The notes under the pieces are model-generated. The model had not been told where the DNA came from, searched no databases, and saw only the letters and a program-made list of their open reading frames with translations. From DSXH01 sp964532065 (GTDB lineage: Bacteria > Bacteroidota > Ignavibacteria > Ignavibacteriales > Melioribacteraceae), in assembly GCA_964532065.1 (NCBI GenBank), contig CAZHHG010000008.1, positions 11,560-75,559 of the forward strand: a stretch of 64,000 nucleotides of DNA. The letters are read 5' to 3'. The translations under genes were made by a program, and so were the position numbers. Shown in pieces: positions 63,993-64,000 of this stretch. Position 1 is the first letter of the stretch; each line of letters starts with the position of its first letter.

Positions 63993-64000
63993 GATTAAAC

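Noticed and set aside
1..64000. CRISPR arrays, rRNA genes, transposase genes or phage genes
   Set aside because: No regularly spaced repeats, no ribosomal RNA sequence and no transposase- or phage-like proteins were seen on either strand.

Overview
The window looks like a contig from an uncultured member of the Ignavibacteriota/Bacteroidota lineage, probably a metagenome bin. Four secreted proteins end in a type IX secretion (T9SS) sorting tail of the NYPNPFNP...SGIYFY..K type, and there is a PorV/PorQ-like barrel, TonB receptors with carboxypeptidase-regulatory domains and a DUF4249 lipoprotein. Base composition is AT-rich. Two 10-N scaffold gaps each interrupt a gene. The lineage is inferred from these families, not from a marker gene.

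Region 1 (1-23184, all minus strand) reads as one long catabolic and surface locus. It runs from a GntP sugar-acid permease and an IclR regulator with a good sigma70-like promoter, through a T9SS-sorted protein, a TonB receptor without SusD, a DapA/NanA-type aldolase, a glycosidase-like beta-propeller, an unrecognised duplicated-module protein and a PhoD-like lipoprotein. It ends in three tandem paralogues, each with 14 FG-GAP calcium-loop motifs, and a beta-helix protein cut by the window edge. The likely substrate is an acidic sugar or polymer, but its identity cannot be read from the sequence.

Region 2 (23620-43042, all minus strand) is the most unusual part: a nearly gapless run of eleven signalling genes built around SpoIIE-type PP2C phosphatases. 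It encodes an RsbW-like kinase, two STAS antagonists, four PP2C phosphatases (fused to tandem GAF-like sensors, a membrane-anchored Reg_prop/Y_Y_Y sensor, repeated ERVR-linker sensor modules, or a receiver domain), two FIST sensors, a stand-alone receiver and a six-GAF histidine kinase. No sigma factor is present, so the output is unknown. A secreted Asp-box propeller with a T9SS tail follows, then a terminator.

Region 3 (43600-49406) holds a radical-SAM sulfatase maturase and a 3.9-kb segment between an intact tRNA-Ser(TGA) and a 23-bp copy of that tRNA's 3' end. This is the footprint expected of an element integrated at a tRNA, but no integrase remains. The cargo is an AraC regulator, three small membrane proteins and a lipoprotein. 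A hairpin-bearing repeat near the tRNA copy also occurs about 22 kb away.

Region 4 (49543-63992) is a carbohydrate region: a GH13 lipoprotein on the plus strand, then a minus-strand galactan-type operon (TonB receptor, DUF4249, GH53 endo-galactanase, GH5-like enzyme, and a 52-residue DUF5989 membrane protein). A plus-strand SGNH/TPR membrane protein, a T9SS-sorted protein with starch-binding-like modules, and a PorV-like barrel complete it.
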